Source of the DNA: Xenorhabdus bovienii
Lineage (GTDB): Bacteria; Pseudomonadota; Gammaproteobacteria; Enterobacterales; Enterobacteriaceae
Direction: 5' to 3'
NCBI RefSeq assembly: GCF_024721015.1
Contig: NZ_JANAIF010000002.1
Coordinates: 1 to 64,000, forward strand
Length of the DNA: 64,000 nucleotides
Both the position numbers and the translations under genes were made by a program. How positions within the stretch are numbered: the first letter of the stretch is position 1; each line of letters begins with the position of its first letter. Under the pieces are notes generated by a model. It was not told the DNA's origin, searched no databases, and saw only the letters and a program-made list of their open reading frames with translations. Positions 29,254 to 39,232 of the stretch are shown piece by piece.

Positions 29254-30087
29254 TCACTTTCTATTTCCTTGCCGATACGCTAGCGCCACTGTTAATGACT
29301 GCACCAGGCACAACGTTGCTGACTGAGAACGGAATGCATCCACCTGCGCTTCCTTCACCACAAAGCAGACATCGCTGAAACTGGCCAGTGGGCTGATTTG
29401 GCTATCAGTAATCACAATCTGCTTTGCCCCCGCCTGTGCGGCCCTTTCACTGACCATCACCGTTTCTTCGGCATACGGCGTAAAACTGATTGACACCACA
29501 ACATCATTAGAACCAATCATATTCATCTGTTCGCGAAACATTCCACCCAGACCATTCACCAGTAAGGGGCGGCACTCCAAATGACTGAGGGCATAAGTGA
29601 GATACGACGCCACGCTGAAAGAGCGACGCAGCCCAATAATGTAGATATTGTGGGCGTTTACCAGTAAATCCACGGCCTTGTTTAAATCTTCCGCTGGCGT
29701 GCGAGCGGCGAGTTGCTGCATTGCCTGTGCATTGGAATTAGCGAATTCCTGCAAAATATGCTGCGGATCTTCCGGTATCTGCTGATCGCCATCCAACTCC
29801 TTAAATAACCGCGCCCGATCCGTATAACTGGCGGTTTCTTCAACCAGATTCAGACGAAATAATTGTTTCATCTCATTGAAGCCGCTGAAATCAAAAGCAT
29901 TGGCGAAGCGAATGAGTGTAGAAGGCGGAACATTGGTCTCTTTTGCGATAACCGCAACCGTATCAAATGCGACACTATTGGTATTATCCAGTATATATCT
30001 TGCAACTTGTTGTAACCGTTTACTTAACTCACCATAACGCGAGCGAACTTGTTCTTGTAGCTCATTCAGGTTCGACGCAGCAGACAT
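29254..30087 (-). CDS. iolR: RpiR-family repressor of inositol catabolism
   Basis: A 277-residue regulator with an N-terminal RpiR helix-turn-helix (VIAKETNVPPSTLIRFANAFDFSGFNEMKQLF, about residues 45-78) and a C-terminal sugar-isomerase (SIS) domain from about 125 (VDLLVNAHNIYIIGLRRSFSVASYLTYAL). RpiR-type IolR proteins repress iol genes and are released by an inositol-pathway intermediate. It is divergent from iolD across a 323-bp gap with repeated 18-bp palindromes, one of them just upstream of iolR itself, which suggests autoregulation. Confidence 0.88.
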   Translation of the reverse strand: MSAASNLNELQEQVRSRYGELSKRLQQVARYILDNTNSVAFDTVAVIAKETNVPPSTLIRFANAFDFSGFNEMKQLFRLNLVEETASYTDRARLFKELDGDQQIPEDPQHILQEFANSNAQAMQQLAARTPAEDLNKAVDLLVNAHNIYIIGLRRSFSVASYLTYALSHLECRPLLVNGLGGMFREQMNMIGSNDVVVSISFTPYAEETVMVSERAAQAGAKQIVITDSQISPLASFSDVCFVVKEAQVDAFRSQSATLCLVQSLTVALAYRQGNRK

Positions 30088-30109
30088 AATGCCTCCATAA
30101 TAAATTGTA

Positions 30110-30127
30110 ATGAAATGGATAATTCAT
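30110..30127. promoter_or_regulatory. candidate IolR operator 1
   Basis: ATGAAATGGATAATTCAT is a palindrome with ATGAA/TTCAT arms. It lies 22 bp upstream of the iolR start codon. The geometry matches the site at 30243 and the GGAA-N6-TTCC layout reported for RpiR-type IolR in rhizobia. Binding is inferred. Confidence 0.45.
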
Positions 30128-30224
30128 TCATCAGACAAGCCTGCTGAAGATGATCGCAAGTTACCACTTTCTGATGAATGTAATTGCATAAAAATAGCGT
30201 GTTGATCACATTAATTAAAGTGCA

Positions 30225-30260
30225 TTTCAATTTTCATTGAAAATGAAACATATATTTCAT
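30225..30260. promoter_or_regulatory. candidate IolR operator 2 (tandem palindromes)
   Basis: TTTCAATTTTCATTGAAA (30225-30242) is followed without a gap by ATGAAACATATATTTCAT (30243-30260). Each has perfect 6-bp arms and a 6-bp spacer. The pair lies about 150 bp upstream of iolD, a position suited to controlling the iolD promoter. Confidence 0.45.
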
Positions 30261-30410
30261 ATATCTGTAGCATATTGACTCAATTTGTGAATGGCAATGA
30301 TGGCGTGCGTTTCTATACTTGAATGGAAACGGGTCACTGGCTGATGGCCTGCTAGTGTGCGTCTGGAACATCACGACAGCAGCTTTGTCATGCCAACGAT
30401 GGAGTAACCC

Positions 30411-32360
30411 ATGAATACAGCGGCAATCAATACAACGAAAATGACCATGGCTCAGGCTTTGGTCAAATTTCTCAATCAGCAATATATTGACGTGGATGGG
30501 GAAGAATATCCTTTTATCCGTGGCGTTTTTACCATATTTGGTCACGGTAATGTCGTGGGATTGGGGCAGGCGCTGGAACAGGAACCCGGTCATCTCCGTG
30601 TCTATCAAGGATGTAATGAGCAGGGAATGGCGCATATTGCTACTGGCTTTGCCAAGCAGAAAAAACGCCGGCAGATTTTTGCCGTCACATCTTCTGTGGG
30701 GCCGGGGGCTGCCAATATGGTGACTGCCGCCGCAACAGCGACAGCTAACCGTATTCCATTATTGTTATTGCCGGGAGATACCTTCGCCTGCCGTCAGCCT
30801 GATCCGGTTTTGCAGCAGGTTGAACAGTATGGTGATGGTACGATCAGCACCAATGATTGTTTCCGGCCTGTTTCCCGTTATTGGGATCGTATTTCCAGAC
30901 CTGAGCAATTGATGAGTGCCATGATCCACGCGATGCGGGTATTGACCGATCCCGCAGATACGGGGGCAGTCACGATCTGCTTACCACAGGATGTTCAGGG
31001 TGAAGTGTGGGATTATCCACATTACTTCTTCCAAAAACGGGTACATCGTCTTGAACGCCGCCCAGCCTCTTTGCCAAGTATTCAGGATGCGCTGGAACTG
31101 ATTCAGCGCAAGAAAAAGCCGCTGTTAATTTGTGGCGGTGGTGTGCGTTATTCCGAAGCGCATGACGCTTTTCGCCAGTTTGCTGAAATATTCAATATTC
31201 CATTTGCTGAAACGCAGGCCGGGAAAAGTGCGATTGTGGCGGCTCATCCATTAAATTGCGGTGGTATTGGTACGACGGGCTGTCTGGCTGCAAACCTGCT
31301 GGCTAAGGAAGCGGATTTAATTATTGGTGTTGGAACACGTTTTACTGATTTCACCACGGCATCAAAATCCCTGTTCCAGAACCCAGAAGTGGAATTCCTT
31401 ACCATCAATGTGGCGGAATTTGACGCCTGTAAACTGGATGCTGTCGGTGTCGTCGCAGATGCCAGAGAAGGGCTGAATGTCATCGTGCAATCATTGGCAA
31501 AAACAGCATGGCGTTCAGGCTGGCAGCAGGAAATTTCGCAGGCGAAAGCAGCTTGGCAACAAGAGTTGGAGCGGTTGTTTGCCATTCAGTATCAGGCCGG
31601 AGATAAACCAGAAATCTCGGGTCATTTAGATGACAAACTAGGCGAATACAGTGAAACGCTGCAAACCAACCTGACTCAGACGCGGGTACTCGGTCTGATG
31701 GCTCACTATTTGGAGCCGAACGCGATCATTGTGGGAGCGGCAGGCTCTCTGCCGGGGGATTTACAGCGCGTATGGCAGCCAAAAGAGCCTGATACTTATC
31801 ATCTTGAGTATGGCTATTCCTGTATGGGGTATGAAATAGCGGCCTCGCTGGGAGCAAAACTTGCCTGTCCGGATCAGCCAGTTTACGCGATGGTAGGGGA
31901 TGGTTCTTACCTGATGCTGCATAGTGAATTACAAACGGCGATTCAGGAAAACATCAAGATCACGGTTCTGTTGTTTGATAATGCTGGGTTCGGTTGCATC
32001 AATAATTTGCAGATGAGTCAAGGCATGGGCAGTTTCGCTACGGAAAACCGTTATCGCAATCAGCAGAGTGGGCGGCTGGATGGGGGGCTGGTGCAGGTGG
32101 ATTTTGCCAAGAATGCGGAAAGTTATGGCTGCAAGAGTTATCGGGTGCATGATGAGCAGCAATTAATTACCGCTTTGCTGGATGCCCAAACACAGCCGTG
32201 CGCGACTTTAATTGATATTAAAGTGCTGCCAAAAACCATGACCCATGATTATGAATCATGGTGGAGAACAGGGACAGCCCAGATCGCGGATAACCCAGCG
32301 ATTACACAGGCGGCGGAAAACATCAGGGAATATGTGGAGAAAAAGACGCGCCAATATTAA
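30411..32360 (+). CDS. iolD: 3D-trihydroxycyclohexane-1,2-dione hydrolase
   Basis: A 649-residue thiamine-diphosphate enzyme that opens the inositol ring (THcHDO to 5-deoxyglucuronate). The N-terminal domain shows [14 protein letters not shown] and the ThDP glutamate block [19 protein letters not shown]. The C-terminal cofactor motif is [17 protein letters not shown] near residue 493, with the metal-binding Asn in [10 protein letters not shown]. The length is normal for IolD. It is the first gene on the plus strand of the iol cluster, 342 bp ahead of iolG. Confidence 0.95.
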   Translation: MNTAAINTTKMTMAQALVKFLNQQYIDVDGEEYPFIRGVFTIFGHGNVVGLGQALEQEPGHLRVYQGCNEQGMAHIATGFAKQKKRRQIFAVTSSVGPGAANMVTAAATATANRIPLLLLPGDTFACRQPDPVLQQVEQYGDGTISTNDCFRPVSRYWDRISRPEQLMSAMIHAMRVLTDPADTGAVTICLPQDVQGEVWDYPHYFFQKRVHRLERRPASLPSIQDALELIQRKKKPLLICGGGVRYSEAHDAFRQFAEIFNIPFAETQAGKSAIVAAHPLNCGGIGTTGCLAANLLAKEADLIIGVGTRFTDFTTASKSLFQNPEVEFLTINVAEFDACKLDAVGVVADAREGLNVIVQSLAKTAWRSGWQQEISQAKAAWQQELERLFAIQYQAGDKPEISGHLDDKLGEYSETLQTNLTQTRVLGLMAHYLEPNAIIVGAAGSLPGDLQRVWQPKEPDTYHLEYGYSCMGYEIAASLGAKLACPDQPVYAMVGDGSYLMLHSELQTAIQENIKITVLLFDNAGFGCINNLQMSQGMGSFATENRYRNQQSGRLDGGLVQVDFAKNAESYGCKSYRVHDEQQLITALLDAQTQPCATLIDIKVLPKTMTHDYESWWRTGTAQIADNPAITQAAENIREYVEKKTRQY

Positions 32361-32702
32361 TTGTTAAAATCTGAGTTACCCTATTTTAATGTTGGATATG
32401 GAATTTTTATTTCATATCCCGTAATGCTATTGCTCTCCAATTCCATCTACTGCTTTCAAAAAATAATACACAGGTTTGTATATTACATTACTTTATGTTT
32501 TTAAAGGTTATTCTTTCATTTATCAAAAGTGATTATTTTAACTTTCATGACAGGTATGACACTAAATTCATTTTTTTCATCACAAAATGCTAACCATCTC
32601 TAAAAAATAAAATTTTCAAAGAGTAAAAAATTGAAATAAATATTTTGCTTGATATATTTTTATTCATACCAAAAACAGACACCGAGGCATTAAGGAGCAT
32701 CC
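32361..32702. other. iolD-iolG gap
   Basis: This 342-bp AT-rich gap has a 26-bp near-perfect palindrome at 32394-32419. No open frame was found. A second promoter for iolG and the genes after it is likely here, given the gap length. Confidence 0.5.
32394..32419. promoter_or_regulatory. candidate IolR operator 3, long palindrome after iolD
   Basis: GGATATGGAA, six bases, then TTTCATATCC: ten-base arms with a single mismatch. The inner 18 bp (ATGGAA-N6-TTTCAT) repeats the layout of the two iolR/iolD sites. It starts 34 bases after the iolD stop. It could instead be an iolD 3' hairpin, though no T-tract follows. Confidence 0.45.
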
Positions 32703-33695
32703 ATGTTCAATATTGCATTATTTGGCGCTGGGCGGATTGGGCAGGTTCATGCGGTTAACATTGCTAATCATAAAGAAACTTGCCTTTATTCCGTGGTTGA
32801 TCCCCATCGGGCAAGTGCTGAAATGTTGGTACAGAAATATCAGGCAAAAATACAGACCATCAAAAAAGCGATGTCCGACCCTGATGTTCATGGTGTCCTT
32901 ATCGCATCAGCAACGCATACCCATGCCGATCTGATCGAGCTGGCAGCCCGGCACAATAAAACGATTTTCTGTGAAAAACCGGTTCATCTTGACCTTGAGC
33001 GAGTTCGTCAGTGCCTTGCCACGGTAAAAGAGTATCAGGTTCCTCTGTTTGTCGGCTTTAATCGTCGCTACGATCCTCAGTTTCGGCGGCTGAAAACCCT
33101 GTTTAATGCCGGCATGATTGGTAAAGCAGAGTCCCTGCTAATCACTTCGCGCGATCCGTCCCCTCCGCCCGCTGAATATATTCGGGGGTCTGGGGGCATG
33201 TTCCGGGATATGACCATCCATGATTTTGACATGGCTCGTTTTATCATTGGTGAAGAGCCTTGCGCTATTTATGCACAAGGCAGCAATCTTGTTGATCCTG
33301 CGATTGGGCAGGCAGGCGATATTGATACCACGTTTATTGTTATGAAGTTTCCGTCCGGGGCAATGGCAACCATCACTAATAGTCGCCGTTCGGGATATGG
33401 TTATGACCAACGTCTGGAATTGCATGGTGAGAAAGGTTTGCTGACTGCCGGCAATATCAAAGAAAACAGCGTTGAACTCTGGGGTGAAGAAGGGTGTCTT
33501 GCTGCTAAACCTGAGCACTTTTTCCTGCAACGTTATCGTGAGGCCTATATTGCGGAATGGAGTCACTTTGTCGATGTCATGGCAGGCAGAGCGATACCTG
33601 AAACCACCGCCATTGACGGTGAACAGGCTCTGTATCTTGCAGACAAAGCGCTCGAATCCCTGCTATCCGGCCAAGAAATCAAACTACCGCTGTAG
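32703..33695 (+). CDS. iolG: inositol 2-dehydrogenase
   Basis: A 330-residue NAD-dependent oxidoreductase of the Gfo/Idh/MocA family, oxidising myo-inositol to scyllo-inosose. Cofactor loop GAGRIGQVHA at residues 8-17, catalytic-lysine motif EKPVHLD near 96, and the IHDFDMARFI block with the family's Asp/His near 177-180. It follows iolD and is 59 bp before the symporter gene, in the same direction. Confidence 0.92.
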   Translation: MFNIALFGAGRIGQVHAVNIANHKETCLYSVVDPHRASAEMLVQKYQAKIQTIKKAMSDPDVHGVLIASATHTHADLIELAARHNKTIFCEKPVHLDLERVRQCLATVKEYQVPLFVGFNRRYDPQFRRLKTLFNAGMIGKAESLLITSRDPSPPPAEYIRGSGGMFRDMTIHDFDMARFIIGEEPCAIYAQGSNLVDPAIGQAGDIDTTFIVMKFPSGAMATITNSRRSGYGYDQRLELHGEKGLLTAGNIKENSVELWGEEGCLAAKPEHFFLQRYREAYIAEWSHFVDVMAGRAIPETTAIDGEQALYLADKALESLLSGQEIKLPL

Positions 33696-33754
33696 GGTTT
33701 GATAACGACAAAAGTATTGCTGCCTGAAGATAGTCAATCAGGGGGGAGGATCAG

Positions 33755-35455
33755 ATGTTAGCTTTTCTTTCTTTTATTGGGTTTACCCTGCTGGTAGCAG
33801 GGATTGCCTATTATAAAACGCGAAATAAACACTTAATTGATTCTACCGAAGGTTATTTTCTTGGCGGGCGTTCTCTGACCGGAATTTATATTGGTAGCTC
33901 CATGCTATTAATGAATTTATCCACAGAGCATTTGGTCGGCTTAAACGGGCTGGCATTCAGAACCGGATTTATCGTTATGGCCTGGGAAGTCATCGCGGCA
34001 TTGACCATCGTGCTGTTTGCCGTCTATTTCCTGCCAAGATATCTGAAATTGGGCATTTCGACGATCCCTGAATATTTAGAACGTCGGTTTGATAAAAACA
34101 CCCTGCTGATTACCTCAATTTTATTTCTGGCGATGTACGTAATTTCGTTATTACCCATCGTATTATATACCGGAGCAATTGCACTGGAAAGTCTGTTTCA
34201 GGTGTCTCAGGTACTTAAGGTCGATAGAACTACTGCGTTATGGATTATGGTTTGGGGCGTCGGTGGGCTTGGCGCAGTTTATGCTATCTTCGGGGGGATT
34301 AAGGCTATTGCTGTTGCTGATACTGTTAATGGCGTTGGGCTGATTGTTGGCGGGTTAATGGTCACGGTTTTTGCCTTGTTGTATGTCGGGGATGGCAACG
34401 CGTGGAAAGGTTTGACTGATGTTTATCAGGCACATCCTGATAAATTCAATTCGATTGGCAGTGAAGATTCGCTGGTTCCATTCTCTACGCTGTTTACGGG
34501 GCTGATTGTCTCCAATATGTTTTTCTGGTGTACCAACCAATCCATCGTACAGAAATCACTGGGTGCCAAGAATCTGGCAGAAGGGCAAAAAGGTGTGATG
34601 CTGTGTGCCTTATTTAAGCTCATCATTCCCTCCATTATTATTCTACCGGGGATTATTGCATTCCATATTTTCAGTGGGCAGATAGATAATCCAGACAACG
34701 CTTATCCTGCACTGGTGCAATTGGTGCTGCCAAAAATTCTGGTTGGCTTCTTTGCTGCGGTCGTTGTGGGAGCGGTATTTTCCACATTCAGTGGTGGGCT
34801 GAACTCTTCCGTGACTCTGTTTATTGTCAATATCTACAAACCGCGAATTAACCCGAACGCGACTGAAACACAGACGGTGGCGGTCGGCAAATATCTGGGG
34901 CTTGGGCTGGCGCTGGCAACCATGATCATTGCGCCACTCGTTGCCAACGCGCCGGATGGTTTGTTTTACCTGATTCAGCAGCTACAGGGTATTTTCAACG
35001 CACCGATCCTGAGTGTCGTACTGGTCGGATTAATGACGAAACGGGTTCCACCGATTGCAGCAAAACTGGGGCTGTTGTTTGGCGTATCGGCTTATATCAT
35101 CTGCAACTTTATCCTGCACATCAATATTCACTTCTTCCATTTGGTCGGCATTTTATTCGTACTGAATATTATCTTTATGCTGACTATCGGTTATTTCTTC
35201 CCGGCTGAAACTTATCAGGAAGTGTATACAAAGCAGGTCGATATTACGCCGTGGTCGATGGTAAAACCGATGGGATGGTTAATCACACTGTCTGCCATTT
35301 CCATGTATGTTTTCCTCGCACATAACGTGCCTGTATATGTCATGGTGCTCTACTCTGTATTTGCCGCAGGCGTTCTGGGCTATGCCTTCTATCAAATAGG
35401 CAGTGCACTGTTTAAACGGCCTGTCGCGGCGAAGGCGCCATACCGTATTCGGTAA
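33755..35455 (+). CDS. sodium:solute symporter, probable inositol uptake
   Basis: A 566-residue membrane protein of the SSS family with about 13-14 TM segments. The text includes YFLGGRSLTGIYIGSSMLLMNLSTEHLVGLNG, ISTIPEYLERRFDK and FSGGLNSSVTLFIVNIY. SSS members take up sugars, inositol or other solutes with Na+. Placement between iolG and iolC makes myo-inositol the likely substrate, instead of the MFS-type IolT found in other iol clusters. The start has a strong GGGGGGAGGA ribosome site and it lies 11 bp before iolC. Confidence 0.85.
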   Translation: MLAFLSFIGFTLLVAGIAYYKTRNKHLIDSTEGYFLGGRSLTGIYIGSSMLLMNLSTEHLVGLNGLAFRTGFIVMAWEVIAALTIVLFAVYFLPRYLKLGISTIPEYLERRFDKNTLLITSILFLAMYVISLLPIVLYTGAIALESLFQVSQVLKVDRTTALWIMVWGVGGLGAVYAIFGGIKAIAVADTVNGVGLIVGGLMVTVFALLYVGDGNAWKGLTDVYQAHPDKFNSIGSEDSLVPFSTLFTGLIVSNMFFWCTNQSIVQKSLGAKNLAEGQKGVMLCALFKLIIPSIIILPGIIAFHIFSGQIDNPDNAYPALVQLVLPKILVGFFAAVVVGAVFSTFSGGLNSSVTLFIVNIYKPRINPNATETQTVAVGKYLGLGLALATMIIAPLVANAPDGLFYLIQQLQGIFNAPILSVVLVGLMTKRVPPIAAKLGLLFGVSAYIICNFILHINIHFFHLVGILFVLNIIFMLTIGYFFPAETYQEVYTKQVDITPWSMVKPMGWLITLSAISMYVFLAHNVPVYVMVLYSVFAAGVLGYAFYQIGSALFKRPVAAKAPYRIR

Positions 35456-35466
35456 AAGGTGGAACA

Positions 35467-37371
35467 ATGGATCAGTATAAAAAGTTTGATGTTATCTGCA
35501 TGGGGCGGATCGCCGTTGATCTGTATGGTCAGCAAATTGGCACTCGTCTGGAAGACATGGGGAGTTTTTCTAAATACCTTGGCGGCTCTTCGGGCAATGT
35601 CGCTTATGGCACTGCGCGCCAGGGGCTGAAATCTTCTATGCTGGCAAGGGTCGGTGATGAACACATGGGGCGTTTTCTGCGTGAAGAGTTGCAGAGGGTT
35701 GGCTGTGATACCAGCCATTTGATCACCGATAAAGAACGGCTGACGGCGCTGGTATTGCTCGGCATTAAAGATAACGAAACTTTCCCGTTGATCTTTTACC
35801 GTGATAATTGTGCGGATATGGCTATCACCCGTAATGATTTCAGCGAAGACTATATTGCATCTGCCCGTTGTTTGGCGATTACAGGAACTCATCTTTCCCA
35901 TCCACAAACCCGCGATGCCGTGCTGACAGCGTTGCAATATGCCCGCCGTAATGGAGTAAAAACCGCCATTGATATCGATTATCGTCCGGTATTGTGGGGG
36001 CTGACGTCACTTGGCGATGGTGAAACCCGTTATATCGCATCAGAGCAGGTGACAGCGCAATTGCAGGAAGTCCTCCCCCAATTTGATCTAATCGTTGGTA
36101 CGGAGGAAGAGTTTCATATTGCGGGTGGCTCCACAGATACCGTTGAAGCTCTGCGTTGTGTTCGGGCATTGACTGAGGCGACTCTTGTCTGTAAACGGGG
36201 CGCATTGGGATGCTCTGTGTTCAACGCAAGTATTCCCGATACACTGGATGAGGGCATCACCATACAGGGCGTCAGAGTGGAAGTTCTCAATGTTCTGGGG
36301 GCGGGTGATGCTTTTATGTCTGGTTTACTGCGTGGTTATCTGAATAACGAAAGCTGGGAACAGGCCTGTATTTATGCCAATGCCTGTGGCGCACTGGTGG
36401 TTTCCCGTCATGGCTGTGCGCCCGCCATGCCAGATAAAATTGAACTGGATAACTACCTTGCTCGGGCTAAGGATGTACTGCGCCCGGATTTGGATGTTCA
36501 TCTTAACCACTTGCACAGAATTAGCCGCCGTCACAAACAGTGGGAAGAATTGTGTGTTATGGCGTTTGATCACCGTATCCAGTTTGTTGAAATGGCGCGT
36601 AAGGTTAACGCCAGTCTCGAACGCATCCCGCAACTGAAAAAACTGTTATTCCGTGCAAGTCAGGAAGTGATCGCGGAAGCCCATCTTGAAGGGCAGGCAG
36701 GAATATTATGTGACAGCACCTTCGGGCAGGATGTGCTCAATTCCGCGACAGGAAAAGGGTTATGGATTGGGCGTCCGATTGAATTACCCGGCTCTCGTCC
36801 ACTGTGTTTAGAACACGGTGACATTGGCTCTCAGCTTGTCAGTTGGCCACTGGAGCATATCGTGAAATGTCTGGTGTTCTTCCATCCTGAAGACAATCAT
36901 CCTTTACGTCTGGAGCAGGAAAAAACCGTGCAGGAAGTGTACGCCGCCTGCTGCCAATCGGGTCATGAATTGTTGCTGGAAGTGATTTTGCCATCCGATA
37001 TGACACATTCTGATGAATTTTACCTGCGCGCCCTCCAGCGTTTCTACAATCTTGGCATCAAGCCGGACTGGTGGAAATTACCGCCAATGCAATCAGCAAC
37101 GTGGGATCAGATTGAAGCCTTGGTTGTACAACGAGATTGCTATTGTCGTGGTGTTGTGATCCTTGGTCTTGATGCATCAGAGGCAATCTTGAAGGCGAGT
37201 TTCAATGCTGCGGCAGGTAAATCCATCGTCAAAGGTTTTGCTGTCGGGCGTACACTATTCGGTCAACCCTCACTGAAATGGCTGGCTGGCGAAATCGATG
37301 ATCAAACACTCATTCTTCAGATAAAAACGAATTACCACAATCTGATTAGCTACTGGCGTCAGCGTGGATAA
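35467..37371 (+). CDS. iolC: fused 5-dehydro-2-deoxygluconokinase / DUF2090 protein
   Basis: A 634-residue two-domain protein. Residues 1 to about 330 are a PfkB kinase (MGRIAVDLYGQQIGTRLEDMGSFSKYLGGSSGNVAYG; catalytic GAGDAFMSG near 278-286), which phosphorylates 2-deoxy-5-keto-gluconate. Residues about 335-634 are a DUF2090 domain (WEELCVMAFDHRIQFVEMARK to the C-terminus), related to class I aldolase barrels and seen fused to IolC in many proteobacteria. The fused domain is a candidate for the aldolase step, since no iolJ is present nearby. That role is inferred. Confidence 0.9.
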   Translation: MDQYKKFDVICMGRIAVDLYGQQIGTRLEDMGSFSKYLGGSSGNVAYGTARQGLKSSMLARVGDEHMGRFLREELQRVGCDTSHLITDKERLTALVLLGIKDNETFPLIFYRDNCADMAITRNDFSEDYIASARCLAITGTHLSHPQTRDAVLTALQYARRNGVKTAIDIDYRPVLWGLTSLGDGETRYIASEQVTAQLQEVLPQFDLIVGTEEEFHIAGGSTDTVEALRCVRALTEATLVCKRGALGCSVFNASIPDTLDEGITIQGVRVEVLNVLGAGDAFMSGLLRGYLNNESWEQACIYANACGALVVSRHGCAPAMPDKIELDNYLARAKDVLRPDLDVHLNHLHRISRRHKQWEELCVMAFDHRIQFVEMARKVNASLERIPQLKKLLFRASQEVIAEAHLEGQAGILCDSTFGQDVLNSATGKGLWIGRPIELPGSRPLCLEHGDIGSQLVSWPLEHIVKCLVFFHPEDNHPLRLEQEKTVQEVYAACCQSGHELLLEVILPSDMTHSDEFYLRALQRFYNLGIKPDWWKLPPMQSATWDQIEALVVQRDCYCRGVVILGLDASEAILKASFNAAAGKSIVKGFAVGRTLFGQPSLKWLAGEIDDQTLILQIKTNYHNLISYWRQRG

Positions 37372-37443
37372 AAGCGCATTAAGTAAAAACAAGTAGATAA
37401 AAAATAAAACCTTACCGATTTTTCATCTTACAGGAGATCCATC

Positions 37444-38334
37444 ATGGCTGTTCAACTTGGCATCAATCCTCTGACCTGGACTAATGATGACTTGCCTTCT
37501 CTGGGCGCAGAAACCCCACTGGAAACTTGTCTGACCGAAGGCCGTCAGGCGGGATTTGCTGGTTTTGAACTGGGCAATAAATTTCCTCGTCAGTCTCAGA
37601 TCTTGGGGCCAATACTGGCTTCCCATAACTTGAAACTGGTGTCTGGCTGGTACTCCGGTAACTTGCTGACACGTAGTGTAGAAGAAGAAATTGCTGCCGT
37701 TCAGCCGCATTTGACCCTGCTACGCGAATTGGGTGCCAGTGTGATGGTGTTTGCCGAAGTGACTGACTGTATACATGGTGATCAGGGAAAACCGGTACAC
37801 CTGAGGCCATTATTTCCAGTCGAACGCTGGCAGGAATATGGCGAAAAACTGACGGAATTCGCTCGTTATACCCAGTCTCAAGGAGTTCAGATTGCTTATC
37901 ATCACCATATGGGAACCGTGATTGAAAGTGCGGAAGATGTTGATCACTTGATGGAGCATACAGGTGAAGAAGTCGGCTTGTTGCTGGATACCGGGCATTT
38001 GACCTTTGCGGGAGATGATCCGCTGGCTGTGGCAAAACGTTGGTGCACACGTATCAATCACGTTCATTGTAAAGACATACGCCCAGAGGTGTTGAAAGAT
38101 GTCAAAAACCGTAAAACCAGCTTTCTTGACGCGGTGTTGAGTGGCGTCTTTACTGTGCCAGGTGATGGTTGTGTTGATTATCCTGCTATTTTCAATGTAT
38201 TGAAGACTAGCCACTATGACGGTTGGTTAGTGGTGGAAGCAGAGCAGGACCCCACGATTGCCCATCCACTGACTTACGCTACGCTCGGGTATAATAACCT
38301 GCACAGGTTCGCGAAAGACGCCGGATTGATTTAA
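37444..38334 (+). CDS. iolE: inosose dehydratase
   Basis: A 296-residue TIM-barrel enzyme (xylose-isomerase-like family) that dehydrates scyllo-inosose. Family text: MAVQLGINPLTWTNDDLPSLG, YHHHMGTVIESAEDVDHLM, GLLLDTGHLTFAGDDPLAVAKRW, INHVHCKDIRPEVL and GDGCVDYPAIF, containing the metal-binding Glu, Asp and His positions. AGGAG lies just before the ATG. It follows iolC after 72 bp. Confidence 0.93.
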   Translation: MAVQLGINPLTWTNDDLPSLGAETPLETCLTEGRQAGFAGFELGNKFPRQSQILGPILASHNLKLVSGWYSGNLLTRSVEEEIAAVQPHLTLLRELGASVMVFAEVTDCIHGDQGKPVHLRPLFPVERWQEYGEKLTEFARYTQSQGVQIAYHHHMGTVIESAEDVDHLMEHTGEEVGLLLDTGHLTFAGDDPLAVAKRWCTRINHVHCKDIRPEVLKDVKNRKTSFLDAVLSGVFTVPGDGCVDYPAIFNVLKTSHYDGWLVVEAEQDPTIAHPLTYATLGYNNLHRFAKDAGLI

Positions 38335-38393
38335 ACGCTGACATTCTAATCGCATTAATTTTAAGTATAAACATAGGCATAGAGGTAGGTCAC

Positions 38394-39224
38394 ATGTCTA
38401 AGCTACTGTCAAAATACCATGCGCCTGATCAGGACAAACGTACACAGCATATCACGCCAGAAACAGCAAACTGGGGATATGTCCACTTTGCTGTTTATGA
38501 ACTGAATGCGGGAGAATCTATTACATTGCCCGCCTCGGAAAAAGAAACCTGTTTAGTGTTGGTAGCGGGAAAAGCCACCGTAATCACTCCCTTGCAGCGA
38601 TTTGACCAGATTGGCGAGCGCATGAATCCATTTGAACGTAAAAAACCTTATGCAGTTTACGTTACGCCGAATGAATCCATAGAAATTATTGCGCAGACTA
38701 ACCTTGAACTGGCTGTCTGTCAGGCGAAAGGCAGGGGAAACTATCCCACTCGCTTGATTGCGCCGAAGGATATTAATGCTGAGCAGCGGGGCAACGAAAA
38801 TAACCGCCGCTATGTCCATAACATCCTCCCAGATGACAAATCAGCGGATAGCCTGCTGGTGGTTGAGGTGTATACAGACGAAGGCTGTACCAGTTCTTAT
38901 CCCAGCCACAAGCATGACACTGATAACGAACCACAGGAAACCTATTTGGAAGAGACTTATTACCATCGGTTAAATCCATCGCAAGGTTTTTGTTTACAGC
39001 GTGTTTATACGGATGACCGTTCGTTGGATGAAACGATGGCGGTTTATAACAAAGATGTTGTCATGGTGCCGAAAGGGTATCACCCCGTGGCGACTATTGC
39101 CGGATATGACAGTTATTACCTGAATGTGATGGCTGGCCCTAGCCGTAAGTGGTTATTTACATGGGAAAAAGACCATCAGTGGGTTAATGGTGCAGAGTAT
39201 GCGGAAAAACATACCCGCCGTTAA
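38394..39224 (+). CDS. iolB: 5-deoxy-glucuronate isomerase
   Basis: A 276-residue double-cupin isomerase, converting 5-deoxyglucuronate to 2-deoxy-5-keto-gluconate. The block SSYPSHKHDTDNEPQETYLEETYYHRLNPSQGF contains the family's His, His and Glu metal ligands, and QRVYTDDRSLDETMAVYNKDVVMVPKGYHPV is also diagnostic. Last gene of the operon, closed by a terminator. The usual next steps iolA and iolI are absent from the window. Confidence 0.93.
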   Translation: MSKLLSKYHAPDQDKRTQHITPETANWGYVHFAVYELNAGESITLPASEKETCLVLVAGKATVITPLQRFDQIGERMNPFERKKPYAVYVTPNESIEIIAQTNLELAVCQAKGRGNYPTRLIAPKDINAEQRGNENNRRYVHNILPDDKSADSLLVVEVYTDEGCTSSYPSHKHDTDNEPQETYLEETYYHRLNPSQGFCLQRVYTDDRSLDETMAVYNKDVVMVPKGYHPVATIAGYDSYYLNVMAGPSRKWLFTWEKDHQWVNGAEYAEKHTRR

Positions 39225-39232
39225 GCTGGCAA

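Larger units (their letters stand above)
30088..30410. other. iolR/iolD divergent regulatory gap
   Basis: This 323-bp gap carries two ATGAA-type 18-bp palindromes (30110-30127 and 30243-30260) and a third palindrome TTTCAA-N6-TTGAAA at 30225-30242 that abuts the second. No reading frame of note was seen. Promoters for both genes must lie here but I could not fix their hexamers. Confidence 0.6.
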
